64,000 nucleotides of DNA from assembly GCA_963782605.1 (NCBI GenBank), contig CAWAKK010000001.1, positions 310,001 to 374,000 on the forward strand, written 5' to 3'. The position numbers were made by a program, and so were the translations under genes. The notes under the pieces were generated by a model. The model searched no databases and was not told the origin of the DNA. It was given only the letters and a program-made list of their open reading frames with translations. The DNA is from JBDTSW01 sp963782605. Lineage in GTDB: Bacteria > Actinomycetota > Thermoleophilia > Solirubrobacterales > 70-9. Below, piece by piece: positions 32,364 to 42,275 of the stretch. How positions within the stretch are numbered: the first letter of the stretch is position 1; every line of letters begins with the position of its first letter.

Positions 32364-33991
32364 CTACGGTCGAACGCGACCCTTGAGCTGCTCGAGGAAG
32401 GTCCTCGGGAAGCCCGGGATCTGCTCGAGGTCGTCGACCGAGTGGAAGCGCTCCACCCGCTCACGGTAGGCGAGGATGCGGCCGGTCTGGGTGACCGAGA
32501 GGCCGAGCTCGCGAAGCTCCTCATAGCTGGCCTCGTTGAGGCTGATCGTCGCCTCGGAGCCCTCGGATGGCGGAGCGGCCTCTGGGGCCGCAGGCGGCTG
32601 CGGCTCAGAACGGTCAGACTCGGGGGCAGGCGGGGGCTCGGGGCCCGGCGGAGGCTCGGGAGACCCGGACGACAGGGATTCGGTTTCCTCAGCTGATGCA
32701 CTGACCGAGGAGATGGCTCCGCGCGCGCGATCGTCGGCTTCGGAAGCTCGCCGCTGCGCCTGCTCGATACGGTCGTGGATCTCGCGCAGCTGCCTGCCCT
32801 GCTCGACCTCGCCCGCCTTGAGCGCAGCGAGCTCCTCCGCGCGAGCGGCACGAGCCTCGGCTTCGGCAGCCCGCGATTCGACCTCCTCGAGGCGCTCCGC
32901 CGCCGTCTCAATGGCGGCGGCGATCCGCTCCTGCCTCGCCGCCAGCTTGCGCTCGGCCTCCTGGAGCTGGCGAGCGACCTCGGGCTCGGGCTCTGGGGCG
33001 GGGGGCTCAGGCTCCGCCTCACCCACCTCCGCAGCCGGCTCTTCGGCCAGAGGCTCGTGCTCGTCCTCTGTGGGCGCCTCCGGCGACGGCTCGTCGGCGC
33101 CCTGGCGTTCCTCGGCTTCGCGGATCCGGCGATCGGCCTCGACGCGAATCCTCTCCTCCTCTGCCTCCAGGCGCTGCTCGTCTCGCTCACGCTCGGCGAG
33201 CTCAAGTCGAGCCAGCGCCTGCTCCTCGGCCGCCGCTCGGACCTGCCGCTCGGTATCCGGACCGGTGGGTGCTCAGGCACCTGCACAGGTGTGGGTTCGA
33301 CGGAAGCCGACGGCTCGGCCTCAGGCCCCGTGGGGGCACCGGGGTCGGGCTGAGCCCGCTCGGCCGTGGCGGGCTCCGGCTCAGGAGGGGCGGACTCCTC
33401 AGGCTTGGTCTGAAACGCAGCAGCCGCACGGGGATCGGTATTGAGGGTCGTGCCTGCCGTGACAGCGGCAGCCGCGGCCTCGCCTGTCGGCGGCGCCTGG
33501 GGATCAGGCACCGGAGGCGTCTCCCCCGTCTCACCGCTGCGCTTCGTCTCGTTCTCGGCCTTCTTGTCGGCGCGCTTGGCCTCCTTCGCCATCCGCTTCT
33601 GCTCGCGCTGAGCCTCCTTCTCCATCCGCTCTTGCTCGCTCTTGCGCCGCTTCTCCTCCGCCTTCGCCTGCTTGCGCTCCGCCTTCTCACGACGCTTTTG
33701 GTCTCGCTTCGACTCGGGCTTCGCATCGGTCGTGGTCGCAGGGGTTTCCGTGGTGGTCCCCGGCGGCGCGGTGGGCGGCGCCATGGAGGTCGACGGTGAT
33801 GCTGCGGGCTGCTCAGGGGTCGGCTGCGCCGTCTCGGGCGCGCTTGTCGGCTGCGCCGCCTCGGGCGCGCTGGGCGACGCGCCTTCAGCGGGCTGGGCGG
33901 AGGCCGGCGCAGGGGGGCTGCTCGCGCTCGGCGTTGCTTCCTCCGTCTCTTTCAGCCGGTCCTTCTTGCGCTCGAGTCTGAACGAGGGCAT
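32364..33991 (-). pseudogene. helix-hairpin-helix (ComEA-like) protein with long charged repeats, one frame shift
   Basis: The reconstructed product is about 540 residues. The N-terminal half is Pro/Ala/Thr-rich and then strongly charged (KRDQKRREKAERKQAKAEE). Near 33258 the frame must shift by one missing base to continue into a Glu/Arg/Ala coiled coil (TERQVRAAAEEQALARLEL), which runs for some 200 residues before the C-terminal HhH module ISLNEASYEELRELG...QIPGFPRTFLEQ. ComEA-type HhH modules bind DNA non-specifically. It follows smpB and may be the last gene of the ftsEX-rnr-smpB unit. The shift is probably a sequence error because both halves are free of stops. Confidence 0.7.
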
Positions 33992-34070
33992 GCCCAAAAT
34001 GGTCTCACGCCGAGCGCGCGAGCGCACTCAAGGGGCGCCTGCACGAGGCGGATCGTGCAGCTCCGAGCGA

Positions 34071-34556
34071 CTAACGGCCACGCTGACGCGCGCTCAGCTC
34101 GCGCTCGATCTCGCGCTTTTGATCGCGATCGCGAAGCTCGCGGCGTCGGTCACGCTGCTCCTTCCCGCGGGCCAGGGCGAGCTCGAGCTTCGCGTGGGGG
34201 CCCTTGAAATAAATGCGGAGCGGGACCAGCGTGAGTCCCTTCTTCTGCGTCTGGCCCTGAAGGCGCTCTATCTCGCGCCTATGCAAGAGCAGCTTGCGCG
34301 GGCGCTCGGGCTCGTGGTTCTGCACGTTGGCGGGCTCGTAAGGCGGGATGTGGGCGCCCCGCAGCCACACCTCGCCGTCCTCGACCGCCGCGTAGGCCTC
34401 CGCGATCTGGGCCTTGCCGTTGCGTAGGGACTTGACCTCGCTCCCCACAAGCTCGATCCCCGCCTCAAGACGGTCCAGGATCTCGTAGCGGTGCCGGGCG
34501 CGGCGGTTCGACGCCACGTCACCGGGGTCCGTCTTGCGCTTGCCCTTCTTCGCCAC
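34071..34556 (-). CDS. smpB: SsrA-binding protein SmpB
   Basis: The 161-residue RNA-binding protein delivers tmRNA to stalled ribosomes. The OB-fold core is unmistakable: RRARHRYEILDRLEAGIELV, GSEVKSLRNGKAQIAEAY and VPLRIYFKGPHAKLELALARGK, followed by the basic C-terminal tail (RDRDQKREIERE) that enters the mRNA channel. It begins 5 bases after the rnr stop. Its partner ssrA lies 4.4 kb away on the opposite strand instead of immediately downstream as in many Actinobacteria. Confidence 0.97.
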   Translation of the reverse strand: MAKKGKRKTDPGDVASNRRARHRYEILDRLEAGIELVGSEVKSLRNGKAQIAEAYAAVEDGEVWLRGAHIPPYEPANVQNHEPERPRKLLLHRREIERLQGQTQKKGLTLVPLRIYFKGPHAKLELALARGKEQRDRRRELRDRDQKREIERELSARQRGR

Positions 34557-34561
34557 CTGAG

Positions 34562-36405
34562 CTACCTCCGCCGGCCCTCGCGCCGGTGCTGGGCCTTGCG
34601 GCGCGTTTCGCGTGGGCGCTTCGTCTTCGGGCGCTTTCGCGGCCGGCGGTCCACCTCGCTCGGCTCGCCGGCGGGCTCGAGATCGGTCCGGCCCCGCGCA
34701 GTCTCGATCTTGCCGACGGTAACCGTGACCGGGTCGCCGAGGCGGATGACGTGGTTGTCACGGCGGCCGACCAGCGCGGTCTCGGTCTCGTTTAAGTCGT
34801 AGCGGTCGCGGCGCAAGAGGCGTGCCGGCAGGAACCCCTCGTAGACGTCGGCCAGGCGACCCTGGAAGCTGACGAAGGCGCCCCCTCCGACGAGGCCCGA
34901 GACCTCACCCTCGAACGACGTCGCCCATCCCGCCTCGAAGAGCTCGTGCTCGAGCAGGAACGCCGCGCAGGTGCGGTCGGCGCGCCGCTCGATCTTGGTG
35001 GCGGCGCGCTCCAGATCCGACGACTGCGGTCCCGCCTCGCTGACATGCGCACGGTCGGGCTCGGGCTCGCCCGCCCCGATCGCTGAGAGCAAGCCGCGGT
35101 GCGCGATCAGGTCCGGATAGCGGCGAATCGGCGAGGTGAAGTGCGCGTACGCGGAGCTGCCGAGACCGGCGTGCCCGATGTTGCGGTTGGTATAGAAGGC
35201 GGCCTTCAACGAGCGCAAGACAAGCGATGTATACGCCGCGCGTCCATGACCGCGCCGCTTCGCCTCTCGTGCGACGCTGCGCGAGACCTCCGCCACAAGC
35301 TCGCCGGCCTGGTGCGGCTGGATGCTTTTCGGAAGGGGCGGAGTGGGCACGTCGAGCGCTGTGAGCTGCTCGAAGAGGTAGGCGACGCGCTGCGGGATCC
35401 GGCTGCTCGTGCACCCGATAGAGCGTGGGGATGCGCCGCCGCTCCAGCAGCTCGGCCACCTGCTCGTTGGTGAGGATCATCAGGTGCTCGATCAGGCGGT
35501 GGGCCTCGGTCTGCTCGACCCCCTTGGCGCCCGTGACGTCGCCGGCGACGTCGAATTCGAACTCCGGCTCGAAGCTCTCGATCTCGAGCGATCCGATCCG
35601 GCGACGGTCGGCGAGCGCGGCCGCTGCGCGGCGTGCGTGTTCAAGCGGCTCTGCGGCGATCTCCGGCGGGCGGTCACGGTTCGCGAAGATGCGATCGAGC
35701 TGGTCGTAGTCGAGTCGCGCATCCGAGCGAATCCGGCTGCGGTAGAACTCCGCCCCACTCGGCTCCCCGTTCGCCGAGAGCCTCACCTCCATCGTTACGG
35801 CGAGCCGCTCCACCTCCGGCGCGAGCGAGCACGCTTCGGCGCTGAGCGCCGCCGGAAGCATGGGCTCGACGGAGCTCGGGACGTAGGTGCTGGTGCCGCG
35901 TTCGTAGGCCACCCGTTCGAGACCGCTGCCGGGCCGAACGTGGGCCGCGACGTCGGCTATGTGGATCCAGAGCCGCGTCCCGTCGCCGTCGGGTTGAGCC
36001 GAGACCGCGTCGTCGAAGTCGCGCGCGGTCGCCGGGTCGACGGTGAACGTGTCGAGCGCGGTGAGATCACGCCGCCCGCCGCCCGCTGCTCCGGCTCGAG
36101 CCGATTCCGCGGCCGATGCCGCCTCGGCCTCGAGCTGGTCGGAGAAGCCTCGCTCGAGCCCGCCCTCCCACAGGAGCGCCGCGACGACGTCGGCCGCCCG
36201 CTTTGGCGAGCCGAGATCACGAAGCGCTCGTGCGCCTCCCGGAGCGAACTCGGCAAGGACCATACGGCCGTCGGGCGCCTCGGCCGGGCCGCCCACCAGT
36301 GCGGCGCGCGGGCCTGGCTCGAACAGGGGTTCCACCGTGCGAAACCGCCCTCGCTTGGCGACGACGCCGACCCGCCGGTCGCCGTCGTCCGGCCTCGGTG
36401 CTCAT
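34562..36405 (-). pseudogene. rnr: ribonuclease R (RNB family), two frame shifts
   Basis: The RNB exonuclease that degrades structured RNA, including transcripts handled by tmRNA, is encoded here in three frames. ATG 36405 overlaps the ctpA stop as ATGA and gives MSTE; one extra base near 36393 leads to DDGDRRVGVVAKRGRFRTVE and the catalytic region FTVDPATARDFDDAVS with its conserved Asp cluster. Near 35395, in a GGG run, a second extra base leads from RVHEQPDP to QRVAYLFEQLTALDVPTP, the AYAHFTSPIRRYPDL motif and the C-terminal S1 domain. The reassembled length is about 613 residues with no other stop. Because rnr-smpB is a conserved pair, sequence error is more plausible than loss. Confidence 0.82.
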
Positions 36406-37599
36406 CGCGCTCGCAGCAGGGACCGCAGCTCGGCCAGCCCAACGTCGAGGGCCTCGTCCGGGTCGCTCTCGGGATCGTCGCGCGCATCCACCTCGGGCTG
36501 CACTCCCTCCCCCGCGAGCGACTCGCCCTCGGAGGTGACGTACTCGCCGATCGTTAGGTCGAGAGCTCCTCCGCGCGCGAGCGGCAGCACCTCCTGGACG
36601 GTGTTCTTGCCGAAGGTCCTCGTTCCAACGAGCGTGGCGAGGCCATAGTCCTCGAGCGCCGCGGCGAGGATCTCCGCCGCTGAGGCGGTGTCCCGATTGA
36701 TGAGAACGACCGTGGGACGTGCCTCAATCGCCTCGCCGACGGCCTCGTAGTCCTTGTCGCCAGAGGCCCTGCTCGAGGTTGAGACAACCACACCGTCCTC
36801 GACGAACAGCCCGGCTGAGAGGACCGCCTCGTCCAAGAGGCCGCCGCCGTTCCCCCGAAGGTCGAGCACCAATCCCTCGGCACCTTCGCGGTAGAGCCGC
36901 TCGATCGTTTCGCGAAGCTCGCCGTGGGCTCCCTCCGAGAACGTGAAGTATTGAACGTAGGCGACCTTGCGGCGATCGCCTGGAGGGCCAACCTTGCGGA
37001 TTCTCCCCTCAACCGCCGGCAGCCGCACCTCGGCTCGGCGCAGCTCGATGTCCCGCTCGCCGCCGCCGGCGACCGGCCTGATGCTGATCTCGACCTCGGT
37101 CCCCGGCTTGCCCTTGATCCGGGCGGCCGAGATCTCTGCCGGCTGGCCCGCGATCGACCTGCCGTCGACCGCCAGGATCACATCGCCCTCTGAGATGTCG
37201 GCACGCTGGGCGGGCGAGTTCGGCAGCACGTCCGCGACGCGCAGCCCTTCCTTGACCTCGCTCACACTGAGTCCCACCCCCTTGAACCGTCCGGAGGTCG
37301 TCGCGTTCAGCGCCCGCAATGCCTTGGGGCCGAAGTAGTGAGAGAAACGATCGTCGTAGCGGCGGCGCAGCTCATCCACCATCCCGCGGACGGACGGACT
37401 CGTCGAGCACGCGCGGCTCCACGTCGCGGAAGTAGTTCGCCTCGATCAGCTCCCGTGCCTCGTCGGGCAGCGCCTCCTCGTCATCGAGCAGGGAGGTGGC
37501 CGCGGCGATGGCCAGCGCGACCAGGATCCCCAAGAGCAGGCCGAAGCCGAGGCCCCGCAGGAAGCCTCCGCCGGAGGCGCCGTCGTTGTCCGCGTTCAT
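36402..37599 (-). pseudogene. S41 carboxy-terminal processing peptidase (CtpA), one frame shift
   Basis: The N-terminal part (from ATG 37599) has a single transmembrane anchor (FLRGLGFGLLLGILVALAIA) and the start of the S41 helical region (LIEANYFRDVEPRVLDESV). Near 37390 one extra base breaks the frame; the rest continues as MVDELRRRYDDRFSHYFGP, a PDZ domain (about 15-105 of that part) and the protease core with NRDTASAAEILAAAL (catalytic Ser) and GTRTFGKNTVQ (catalytic Lys). The whole protein is about 398 residues. It is exported to the cell-wall side and trims C-termini. It lies between ftsX and rnr, a usual position in this lineage. Confidence 0.83.
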
Positions 37600-37620
37600 G
37601 GGTACAGGATGACGCTGCGG

Positions 37621-38532
37621 TTAAACGCGCAGGAAGCGCCGCAGGGTGATGCCGCTGCCCAGAGCGGAAACGACGATCGCGGATGCGATCAGCACGGCGA
37701 CCAGCGGCAGGAAGCCGACGGTCGAGAAGTTGTCAACGAGAGCGAATGTGTCCGCGAGTGGGTCAACGATGGTCACCTTGCCGAGGAGAAGTATGCCGAC
37801 CGCGATCACCGCACCGGCCATGCCCACGAGCACGCCCTCGATCATGAACGGCCAGCGGATGAACCAGTTGGTGGCGCCCACGAGCCTCATCACCTCGACT
37901 TCACGGCGGCGGGCGTAGATCGAGAGGCGGATCGTGTTGGCCACGAGCAGGAGCGAGGCCACCAGGAGCAGCACAGCGATCACGAGCAGGACGATCTTGA
38001 CGGCGCTCGTGACCTCACGGATGTCGGTGGACTGCTCACGCTTGTCGTTGACCTCGTCGATGGCGGGATGGATCGGCTTGGGCTCGCCGTTAGCACCGAC
38101 CGGCTGGAGGTCACGCGTGACCGATTCGAGGTTGTCCGGGTCGTCCAGCGTGATGTCGAAGGCAGGCGGCAGCGGGTTCGAGCGCAGTTCACCGAGGCTC
38201 TCCTTGAGTTCGCTGCCCTCGAGGCGGCCTTGCAACCGCTCGAGGCCTTCCTTCTTTGAGACGAACTCCACGCTCTCAACGTGCTCGACCTTGCTGATCT
38301 CCTTCTCGACCGCAGCCTTGTCGGCGTCGGTCGCGTCAGGGACGAGATAGACGTTCAGGCCGATCTGCTCTCGGACCTCGGCGGCCGTCCCCTCGCTGGC
38401 CCGCAGCACCGGGATGAGGACGCCCAACAGGAGCGTGGTGACGATGATCGTCACGACCGCGGCCATGCTCGGCGCGGCCTGGCGGCGCAGCGCGCGGAAG
38501 GCCTCGGATATGAAGAAGATCGGGCGGCCCAT
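37621..38532 (-). CDS. ftsX: cell division ABC transporter permease FtsX
   Basis: The 303-residue protein has the FtsX topology: a first membrane helix near residues 20-42, an extracellular domain of about 125 residues (EVREQIGLNVYLVPDATD to about 165) and three further helices ending in GSGITLRRFLRV. With FtsE it controls peptidoglycan hydrolases at the division site. It begins three bases after the ftsE stop and is followed by ctpA. Nothing unusual is seen; the extracellular loop is the typical actinobacterial length. Confidence 0.95.
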   Translation of the reverse strand: MGRPIFFISEAFRALRRQAAPSMAAVVTIIVTTLLLGVLIPVLRASEGTAAEVREQIGLNVYLVPDATDADKAAVEKEISKVEHVESVEFVSKKEGLERLQGRLEGSELKESLGELRSNPLPPAFDITLDDPDNLESVTRDLQPVGANGEPKPIHPAIDEVNDKREQSTDIREVTSAVKIVLLVIAVLLLVASLLLVANTIRLSIYARRREVEVMRLVGATNWFIRWPFMIEGVLVGMAGAVIAVGILLLGKVTIVDPLADTFALVDNFSTVGFLPLVAVLIASAIVVSALGSGITLRRFLRV

Positions 38533-38535
38533 TGG

Positions 38536-39417
38536 CTAGGGCACCGTGTCGCCGTTGGTGTGGCCCTCGGGCCCGACGCCCATCTCGGCGCGGAGGCGAA
38601 GCTCGAACTCGGTGGTCGATTCCTCGTGGTATGTGGCGCCGGCCTGGTCGCGGACGAGACGTCCCTCGTCCAGGGCGATCACGCGGCGGCGCATCTTGTC
38701 GACCATGTCGCGGTCGTGGGTCACGACGAGCACGGTGGTGCCGGTGCGGTTGATCCGGTACAGCAGCTGCATGATCCCGATCGAGGTGACCGGGTCCAGG
38801 TTGCCGGTGGGCTCGTCGGCCAGGAGCAGCGGCGGGTGGTTCACGAACGCGCGGGCGATCGAAACGCGCTGCTGCTCACCGCCCGAGAGCTGGTCGGGGT
38901 AGTTGTGGATCTTGGCCTGCAGACCAACGAGGCGAAGGATCTCGGGCACCTTGCGGCGGATCTCCGCGCGCGGCGCGCCGATCACCTGGAGGGCATAGGC
39001 CACGTTGTCGTAGACCGTCCGGTTGGGCAGCAGCTTGAAGTCCTGAAAGACGGTGCCGATGCGACGGCGCAGAAGCGGAACCTTCTTGTCCGAGATCTTC
39101 TCGATGTCGCGCCCGGCGATCATGACCTGGCCGGACGCGGCGTCGACCTCCTTGATCAGCATCTTGATCAGGGTCGACTTACCGCACCCCGTGGGGCCGA
39201 CGACGAATGCGAACTCTCCCCGCTGTACCTGCAGCGAGACGCGCTCGAGCCCGACGTGGCCGCCGGGGTAGACGACGGTCGCATCGCGCAGCTCGACGAT
39301 CGGGGGGCGGAAGTTTCCGTCGGGACCGCTCTCAGGCCGCGCAGGGGCATGCTCTCCGCGCCGTCGCGGCTCCGATCCGGCGCGCTGGCGCCGCTTGCCT
39401 GTTCGCATCAGGGCCAT
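38536..39417 (-). CDS. ftsE: cell division ATP-binding protein FtsE
   Basis: The 293-residue ABC ATPase partners FtsX. Walker A GPTGCGKST is at 74-82, the signature LSGGEQQR near 182 and Walker B LLLADEPTGNLD near 203. The N-terminus carries about 38 extra Arg/Pro/Gly-rich residues and the C-terminus about 45 extra residues beyond the usual 230; both are probably disordered. In many Actinobacteria prfB is directly upstream, but here the neighbour is the transketolase pair and prfB is 15 kb away. No alternative start codon is evident close to the domain boundary. Confidence 0.95.
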   Translation of the reverse strand: MALMRTGKRRQRAGSEPRRRGEHAPARPESGPDGNFRPPIVELRDATVVYPGGHVGLERVSLQVQRGEFAFVVGPTGCGKSTLIKMLIKEVDAASGQVMIAGRDIEKISDKKVPLLRRRIGTVFQDFKLLPNRTVYDNVAYALQVIGAPRAEIRRKVPEILRLVGLQAKIHNYPDQLSGGEQQRVSIARAFVNHPPLLLADEPTGNLDPVTSIGIMQLLYRINRTGTTVLVVTHDRDMVDKMRRRVIALDEGRLVRDQAGATYHEESTTEFELRLRAEMGVGPEGHTNGDTVP

Positions 39418-39614
39418 CCGGGTCTGATCTTTCTTCGGCCCCGGCGCTAATCCTGCGCCTGGGTCCCTGGTCCCGAGCGCGAGCTACAACGAGGCCCGCC
39501 AAGGGTAGCGAAGCTCATGAGCAACCGCTAACAATCGGGGTCGCCCTGCAAGGCCCGTGGCCGCGCCGCGAGCGGGCTACCGCCGGCGAGGCTGTGTGCC
39601 CGGGCGGCTCGTGC

Positions 39615-40613
39615 CTAGGTCCACTCCGGGCCGAACAGCGGGGGCCGGGAGACGATCGGTTTGAGGACGAGTGCCTCGCGGACCCGGTCGGCGATGCCCC
39701 TCGGGGTGAGGCCGAAGTGCTCCATGCAGGCCTCACCGGTGCCGGAGACGCCGAATTCGTCGCCCATGCCGACGGCGAAGATCGGGACCGGGTGCTGCTC
39801 GGCGGCCACCTCGCGGATCGCGTCGGCGAGCCCGCCGGTGACGCGGTGCTCCTCTGCGGTGACCGCGACCCCGGTCTTGGAGAGCGACTCGAGCACCGTG
39901 CCGGAGTCGAGCGGCTTGATCCGGGCGACGTTCAGGACCTCGGCCTCGACCCCGTCCTCCTTCTGCAGCGACTCGGCCGCTTCGAGCGCCCGCCAGACCA
40001 TGTGGCCCGTGCCGATGATCGAGATGTCCTTGCCCTCGCGCATCACGTCGACGCCCTCGCCGAGGGTCTCCGGGATGTCCTCGTAGACGACAGGAGTCGC
40101 CGGACGGCCGAACCGCATGTACATCGGCTCGTCGTGCTCGTATGACTCCATGGTCGCGCGATACGCCTGGTTGTAGTCGGCCGGAGCGAAAACCTGCATC
40201 CGCGGCATCGCCCGCATCAGGGCGATGTCCTCGATCATCTGGTGCGAGGCGCCGTCCTCGCCGAGGGAGACGCCGCCGTGCGAAGCACCGATCCGGACGG
40301 GCAGCTCGTTGTGCGCGATTCCCAGGCGCACCTGGTCATAGGCGCGACCCGAGGCGAAGATCGCAAAGGTGGAGGCGTACGGACGCTTGCCCGTGGCCGC
40401 GAGCCCGCATGCCATCGACATCATGTTCGCCTCGGCGGCCCCGCAGTTGAAGAAGCGCTCGGGGAAGCGCTGGCCGAACTTGATCGACTGGGTGGACACC
40501 GCGAGGTCGGCGTCCAGGGCGACGACATCCTCATGCGCCTCGCCAAGCTCAACCAGGGCATCGCCATAGGCGTGGCGGGTTGCGACCGGTTCGGTGGCGG
40601 CCTCCGCAGGCAT
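39615..40613 (-). CDS. transketolase, C-terminal subunit (split form)
   Basis: The 332-residue protein contains the pyrimidine-binding domain (about 12-180; VALDADLAVSTQSIKFGQRFPERFFNCGAAEANM, with the catalytic-type Glu in AAEANMMSMACGL) and the C-terminal regulatory domain of transketolase. With the preceding gene it forms a two-chain transketolase-like enzyme transferring two-carbon units between sugar phosphates. Its ATG shares one base with the TGA stop of the N-terminal subunit gene. Two-gene transketolases are common in Actinobacteria and Archaea; some act in other pathways such as apulose or sulfosugar metabolism, so the substrate is not fixed. Confidence 0.92.
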   Translation of the reverse strand: MPAEAATEPVATRHAYGDALVELGEAHEDVVALDADLAVSTQSIKFGQRFPERFFNCGAAEANMMSMACGLAATGKRPYASTFAIFASGRAYDQVRLGIAHNELPVRIGASHGGVSLGEDGASHQMIEDIALMRAMPRMQVFAPADYNQAYRATMESYEHDEPMYMRFGRPATPVVYEDIPETLGEGVDVMREGKDISIIGTGHMVWRALEAAESLQKEDGVEAEVLNVARIKPLDSGTVLESLSKTGVAVTAEEHRVTGGLADAIREVAAEQHPVPIFAVGMGDEFGVSGTGEACMEHFGLTPRGIADRVREALVLKPIVSRPPLFGPEWT

Positions 40614-41599
40614 CAGCCGTCGCCCTTCTCGCTCTGGAGCGCCTTCGTCTGCTCCTCGAGGCGCGCATCGAGCTCTTCAAGCGCTTCGGCGGCGAACTCC
40701 GCGCTCACCGCCGCCTTGCCGTGGAAGCCGAAGCGGCCCTCCATCGACGAGACACCGCGACCCTTGCGGGTCTGCGCGATGATCGCCGCCGGCCGGTCCA
40801 GAGTACGGCTGCGCTCGAGCGCCTCGACCACCTCGTCCATGTCGTGGCCATCGATCTCGACCGAGTCCCAGCCGAAGGCCTCGAACTTGGCGCGGACATC
40901 GCCCGTATCCATGACCTCCTCGGTCGTGCCATCGGTCTGCAGGTGGTTGTAGTCGACGATCGCGGTCAGGTTCCGCACGCCGAAGTGCGCGGCGGCGGTC
41001 GCTGCCTCCCACGTCTGGCCCTCTTGGATGTCGCCGTCGGAGAGGACGCCGAAGACGTGCGCCTCATCGTCGAGGCCGTCGAGTCGCAGCGCGAGGCAGA
41101 TCCCTACGCACATCGAGAGCCCCTGGCCGAGCGAACCCGTGGAGACCTCCACCCCGGGCGTGCGGTTCATGTCCGGGTGGCCCTGGAGCTGCGCGCCGAT
41201 CTGGCGCAGCCCCATCAGGTCCTCCAGCGGGAAATAGTCGTGATGAGCGAGCGCCGCGTACTGGATTGGGGCGGCGTGACCCTTGCACAGCACGAAGCGG
41301 TCGCGCTCGGGCCACTCCGGGTTCTCGGGGTCGTGGCGAAGGACGCGGTAGTAGAGCGCGGCGATGATGTCGGCTGCCGAGAGCGATGAGTCCAAATGAC
41401 CCGACTTTGCGACCGCGAGCATCCGCACGCAGTCGATCCGAAGCAGCGTCGCCCACCGCTCGAGCTCCGCCGAGCTCGGCGCCTCCTCCCCCCGCTCGGC
41501 ACCGCGCGGAGGGGGCTTTGGATCCGGCACCGGCCGCAGGTGCGTCACGTCCGCGAGGGTAGCGACGTCCCAGCCGGGGTTGCTCGCAGCTTTGGCCAT
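40613..41599 (-). CDS. transketolase, N-terminal subunit (split form)
   Basis: This 328-residue protein is the thiamine-diphosphate PP domain. GHLDSSLSAADI contains the His of the substrate channel, KGHAAPIQYAAL matches the family block, STGSLGQGLSMCVG and the ThDP-Mg motif LSDGDIQEGQTWEA...DYNHLQTDG are conserved. It starts 63 bases from the stop of the GNAT gene and precedes the C-terminal subunit with a one-base overlap. The first 45 residues are a polar, Pro-rich extension. It acts in the cytoplasm. Confidence 0.92.
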   Translation of the reverse strand: MAKAASNPGWDVATLADVTHLRPVPDPKPPPRGAERGEEAPSSAELERWATLLRIDCVRMLAVAKSGHLDSSLSAADIIAALYYRVLRHDPENPEWPERDRFVLCKGHAAPIQYAALAHHDYFPLEDLMGLRQIGAQLQGHPDMNRTPGVEVSTGSLGQGLSMCVGICLALRLDGLDDEAHVFGVLSDGDIQEGQTWEAATAAAHFGVRNLTAIVDYNHLQTDGTTEEVMDTGDVRAKFEAFGWDSVEIDGHDMDEVVEALERSRTLDRPAAIIAQTRKGRGVSSMEGRFGFHGKAAVSAEFAAEALEELDARLEEQTKALQSEKGDG

Positions 41600-41662
41600 T
41601 GCAACGACCCTACGAGTGGGCCGGGACGGAACTGCGGGCAGGGATCGCCGGAAAATGCGCCT

Positions 41663-42220
41663 TCAAGTGACTCTCCAGTCCTGACGGAGGAGGCCGAAGA
41701 GCGCAACGTCGACCTCCCTGCCGCGTTCGAGGTTTCGCGATCTCATCAATCCCTCGCGGACGAACCCCAGGGACTCAGCGAGGGCGATGACGCGCTCGCT
41801 CTCCGGAAGCGTGGTCAACTCCACACGACGCATTCTGAGCGATTGGAAAAGCCAATCGAGCGCGAGTCGCAGCGCCCGGCGCGCGATGCCACGATGCCGG
41901 GCCCCTTGCGCCAGCCAGAAGCCGACCTCGCAACGGCGATGGCGCCAGTCGAGGTCGAACATCACGATGACGCCCAGGAACTCGTCGCTCGCCACGTCAG
42001 CGATCGCGAGCTCGACGAAGCTCGTGTTTCCATCGCGATCGGTGACGTCGCGATGAACGCGGCGGCGCGCCTCGACCTCATCGGGATCCACCTCGGCGCC
42101 GATGTCCACGCCAAGCGTGGGATCGGTGGCGAAGGCGCGAGCGTAGGGGCCTGCGTCGGCCTCATCGAGGGCACGCAGCTTGATCAGCTCGTCGGCGAGC
42201 TCCGGGGTATCGATGTGCAC
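41663..42220 (-). CDS. GNAT acetyltransferase (RimJ/RimL-like)
   Basis: From GTG 42220 the product has 185 residues. The acetyl-CoA-binding motif A region reads CEVGFWLAQGARHRGIARRALRLALDWLF, shown here by its key Q/G-x-x-G-x-G/A-like loop (ARHRGIA), and the C-terminal SLGFVREGLMR strand-turn is typical of RimJ/RimL-type N-acetyltransferases. It transfers acetyl to an amine of an unknown acceptor, perhaps a protein N-terminus. The frame stays open to 42304, but this would overlap the divergent lipoprotein gene. Confidence 0.85.
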   Translation of the reverse strand: MHIDTPELADELIKLRALDEADAGPYARAFATDPTLGVDIGAEVDPDEVEARRRVHRDVTDRDGNTSFVELAIADVASDEFLGVIVMFDLDWRHRRCEVGFWLAQGARHRGIARRALRLALDWLFQSLRMRRVELTTLPESERVIALAESLGFVREGLMRSRNLERGREVDVALFGLLRQDWRVT

Positions 42221-42275
42221 GAGCGCATCTTGGCGAGGATCGAATTGACGCCGCCGCTTGCCACCATGGGGCGAC

